From Ancylobacter koreensis (GTDB lineage: Bacteria > Pseudomonadota > Alphaproteobacteria > Rhizobiales > Xanthobacteraceae): a stretch of DNA of 64,000 nt. A program made the translations under genes and the position numbers. The notes beneath the pieces are model-generated. The model searched no databases, was not told the DNA's origin, and worked only from the letters and a program-made list of their open reading frames with translations. The stretch spans positions 1-64,000 of the forward strand of contig NZ_JALKCG010000005.1 in assembly GCF_023016525.1 (NCBI RefSeq), in the 5' to 3' direction. Of this stretch, positions 63,538-64,000 are shown in pieces (position 1 is the stretch's first letter; each line of letters starts with the position of its first letter).

Positions 63538-64000
63538 CTAAGCGCCGATCACCTTGCCCGGGTTGAGCGTGCCGGCGGGATCAAGTGCCTGCTTGAGCCG
63601 GTGCATCAGGTCCAGAGCGACGGGATCTGCGTAATGCGCCAGCTCCTCGCGCTTGAGGATGCCAATGCCGTGCTCGGCCGCGATGGAGCCATCCATGTCG
63701 GTCACGATGTCGTGCACGATCCGGTTGAAGGTCTCCCACATGGCGATGAAGGCGGCCTTCTCCATGCCGACCGGCTGGCTCAGGTTGAAATGGATGTTGC
63801 CGTCGCCGACATGACCGAAGGGGCATGGCCGCAGCCCCGGCAGCGCCGCCGTCACCGCCCCCAGCGCCCGCTCCAGGAATTCCGGCACGCGCGAGACCGG
63901 CACCGAGACGTCGTGCTTGATCGAGCCGCCCTCGTGCTTCTGCGCCTCCGACATGTCCTCGCGCAGCCGCCACATATTGGCGGCCTGCGCCTCGGAGGTC
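63538..64000 (-). CDS. FAD-linked oxidase (D-lactate/D-2-hydroxyacid dehydrogenase type), C-terminal part
   Basis: The last 153 residues of an FAD-binding oxidase; the gene continues beyond the window. Visible are AQAANMWRLREDMSEAQK, KHDVSVPVSRVPEFLERA, FGHVGDGNIHFNLSQP (the conserved metal/substrate HVGDGNIH), EHGIGILKREEL and the end MHRLKQALDPAGTLNPGKV. This C-terminal domain is shared by D-2-hydroxyglutarate, D-lactate and glycolate oxidase (GlcD) subunits; which one cannot be told from this part. Confidence 0.88.
   Translation of the reverse strand, partial: TSEAQAANMWRLREDMSEAQKHEGGSIKHDVSVPVSRVPEFLERALGAVTAALPGLRPCPFGHVGDGNIHFNLSQPVGMEKAAFIAMWETFNRIVHDIVTDMDGSIAAEHGIGILKREELAHYADPVALDLMHRLKQALDPAGTLNPGKVIGA

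Overview
The window is high-GC DNA (about two thirds G+C by eye) with tightly packed, often ATGA-overlapping genes. It is most consistent with a free-living alphaproteobacterium of the Hyphomicrobiales, perhaps Xanthobacteraceae. That placement is inferred from gene content, an Irr-like iron box, a ScfR/RamB regulator next to glyoxylate-shunt genes, and TAGAGCA-type intergenic palindromes. I saw no rRNA, tRNA, CRISPR array or prophage. The only mobile DNA is an IS3-type end at the left edge, beside a remnant of an M24-peptidase/creatinase-type gene.

Layout. 0-3 kb: IS end, pseudogene remnant and a two-domain glycan protein. 3-7.8 kb: phosphonate uptake (phnDCE), divergent from phnM-phnF, with two copies of a PhnF-type operator between them. 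7.8-18.4 kb: a DeoR regulator divergent from a seven-gene operon with a glycine-betaine-type ABC transporter (proXVW, the permease being a tandem fusion), two choline-kinase-like phosphotransferases and two FAD-dependent N-methyl amine oxidases. 18.5-34.9 kb: an organic-acid catabolic region with a fluoroacetate-dehalogenase-like hydrolase coupled to a four-domain rhodanese, a TctCBA transporter, and an operon of an AbrB-type membrane protein, an SDR, MmgE/PrpD, an isopropylmalate-dehydrogenase-like enzyme and GntR. It continues with GntR-pdxA and tartrate dehydrogenase-MmgE/PrpD.

Four promoter regions in this middle section share the exact 12-mer TGTTGACAGTTG and a fifth has a weaker copy, so the region looks like one regulon. 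This is the best candidate here for an undescribed system: two copies of a dehydrogenase + MmgE/PrpD module, two uptake or membrane genes, two FCD-type GntR regulators, and two enzymes whose usual catalytic residues are replaced.

35-44 kb: YghU-type glutathione enzyme, CLC chloride channel, and a glyoxylate-shunt locus (ScfR/RamB regulator, small protein, isocitrate lyase, malate synthase G). 43.7-54.7 kb: mixed housekeeping and metabolism (nitroreductase, small acetyltransferase, an FtsK without membrane segments, aldehyde dehydrogenase, EamA exporter, Pif1-like helicase, an Fe-S Rrf2 regulator coupled to methylglyoxal synthase, glutaryl-CoA dehydrogenase). 55-60.7 kb: dipeptide-type transporter dppABCDF. 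60.8-63.5 kb: exbB-exbD-tonB energy module with an Irr-like box upstream. The window ends inside an FAD-linked oxidase gene. In all four transporter operons the binding-protein gene is followed by a strong hairpin before the membrane or ATPase genes.
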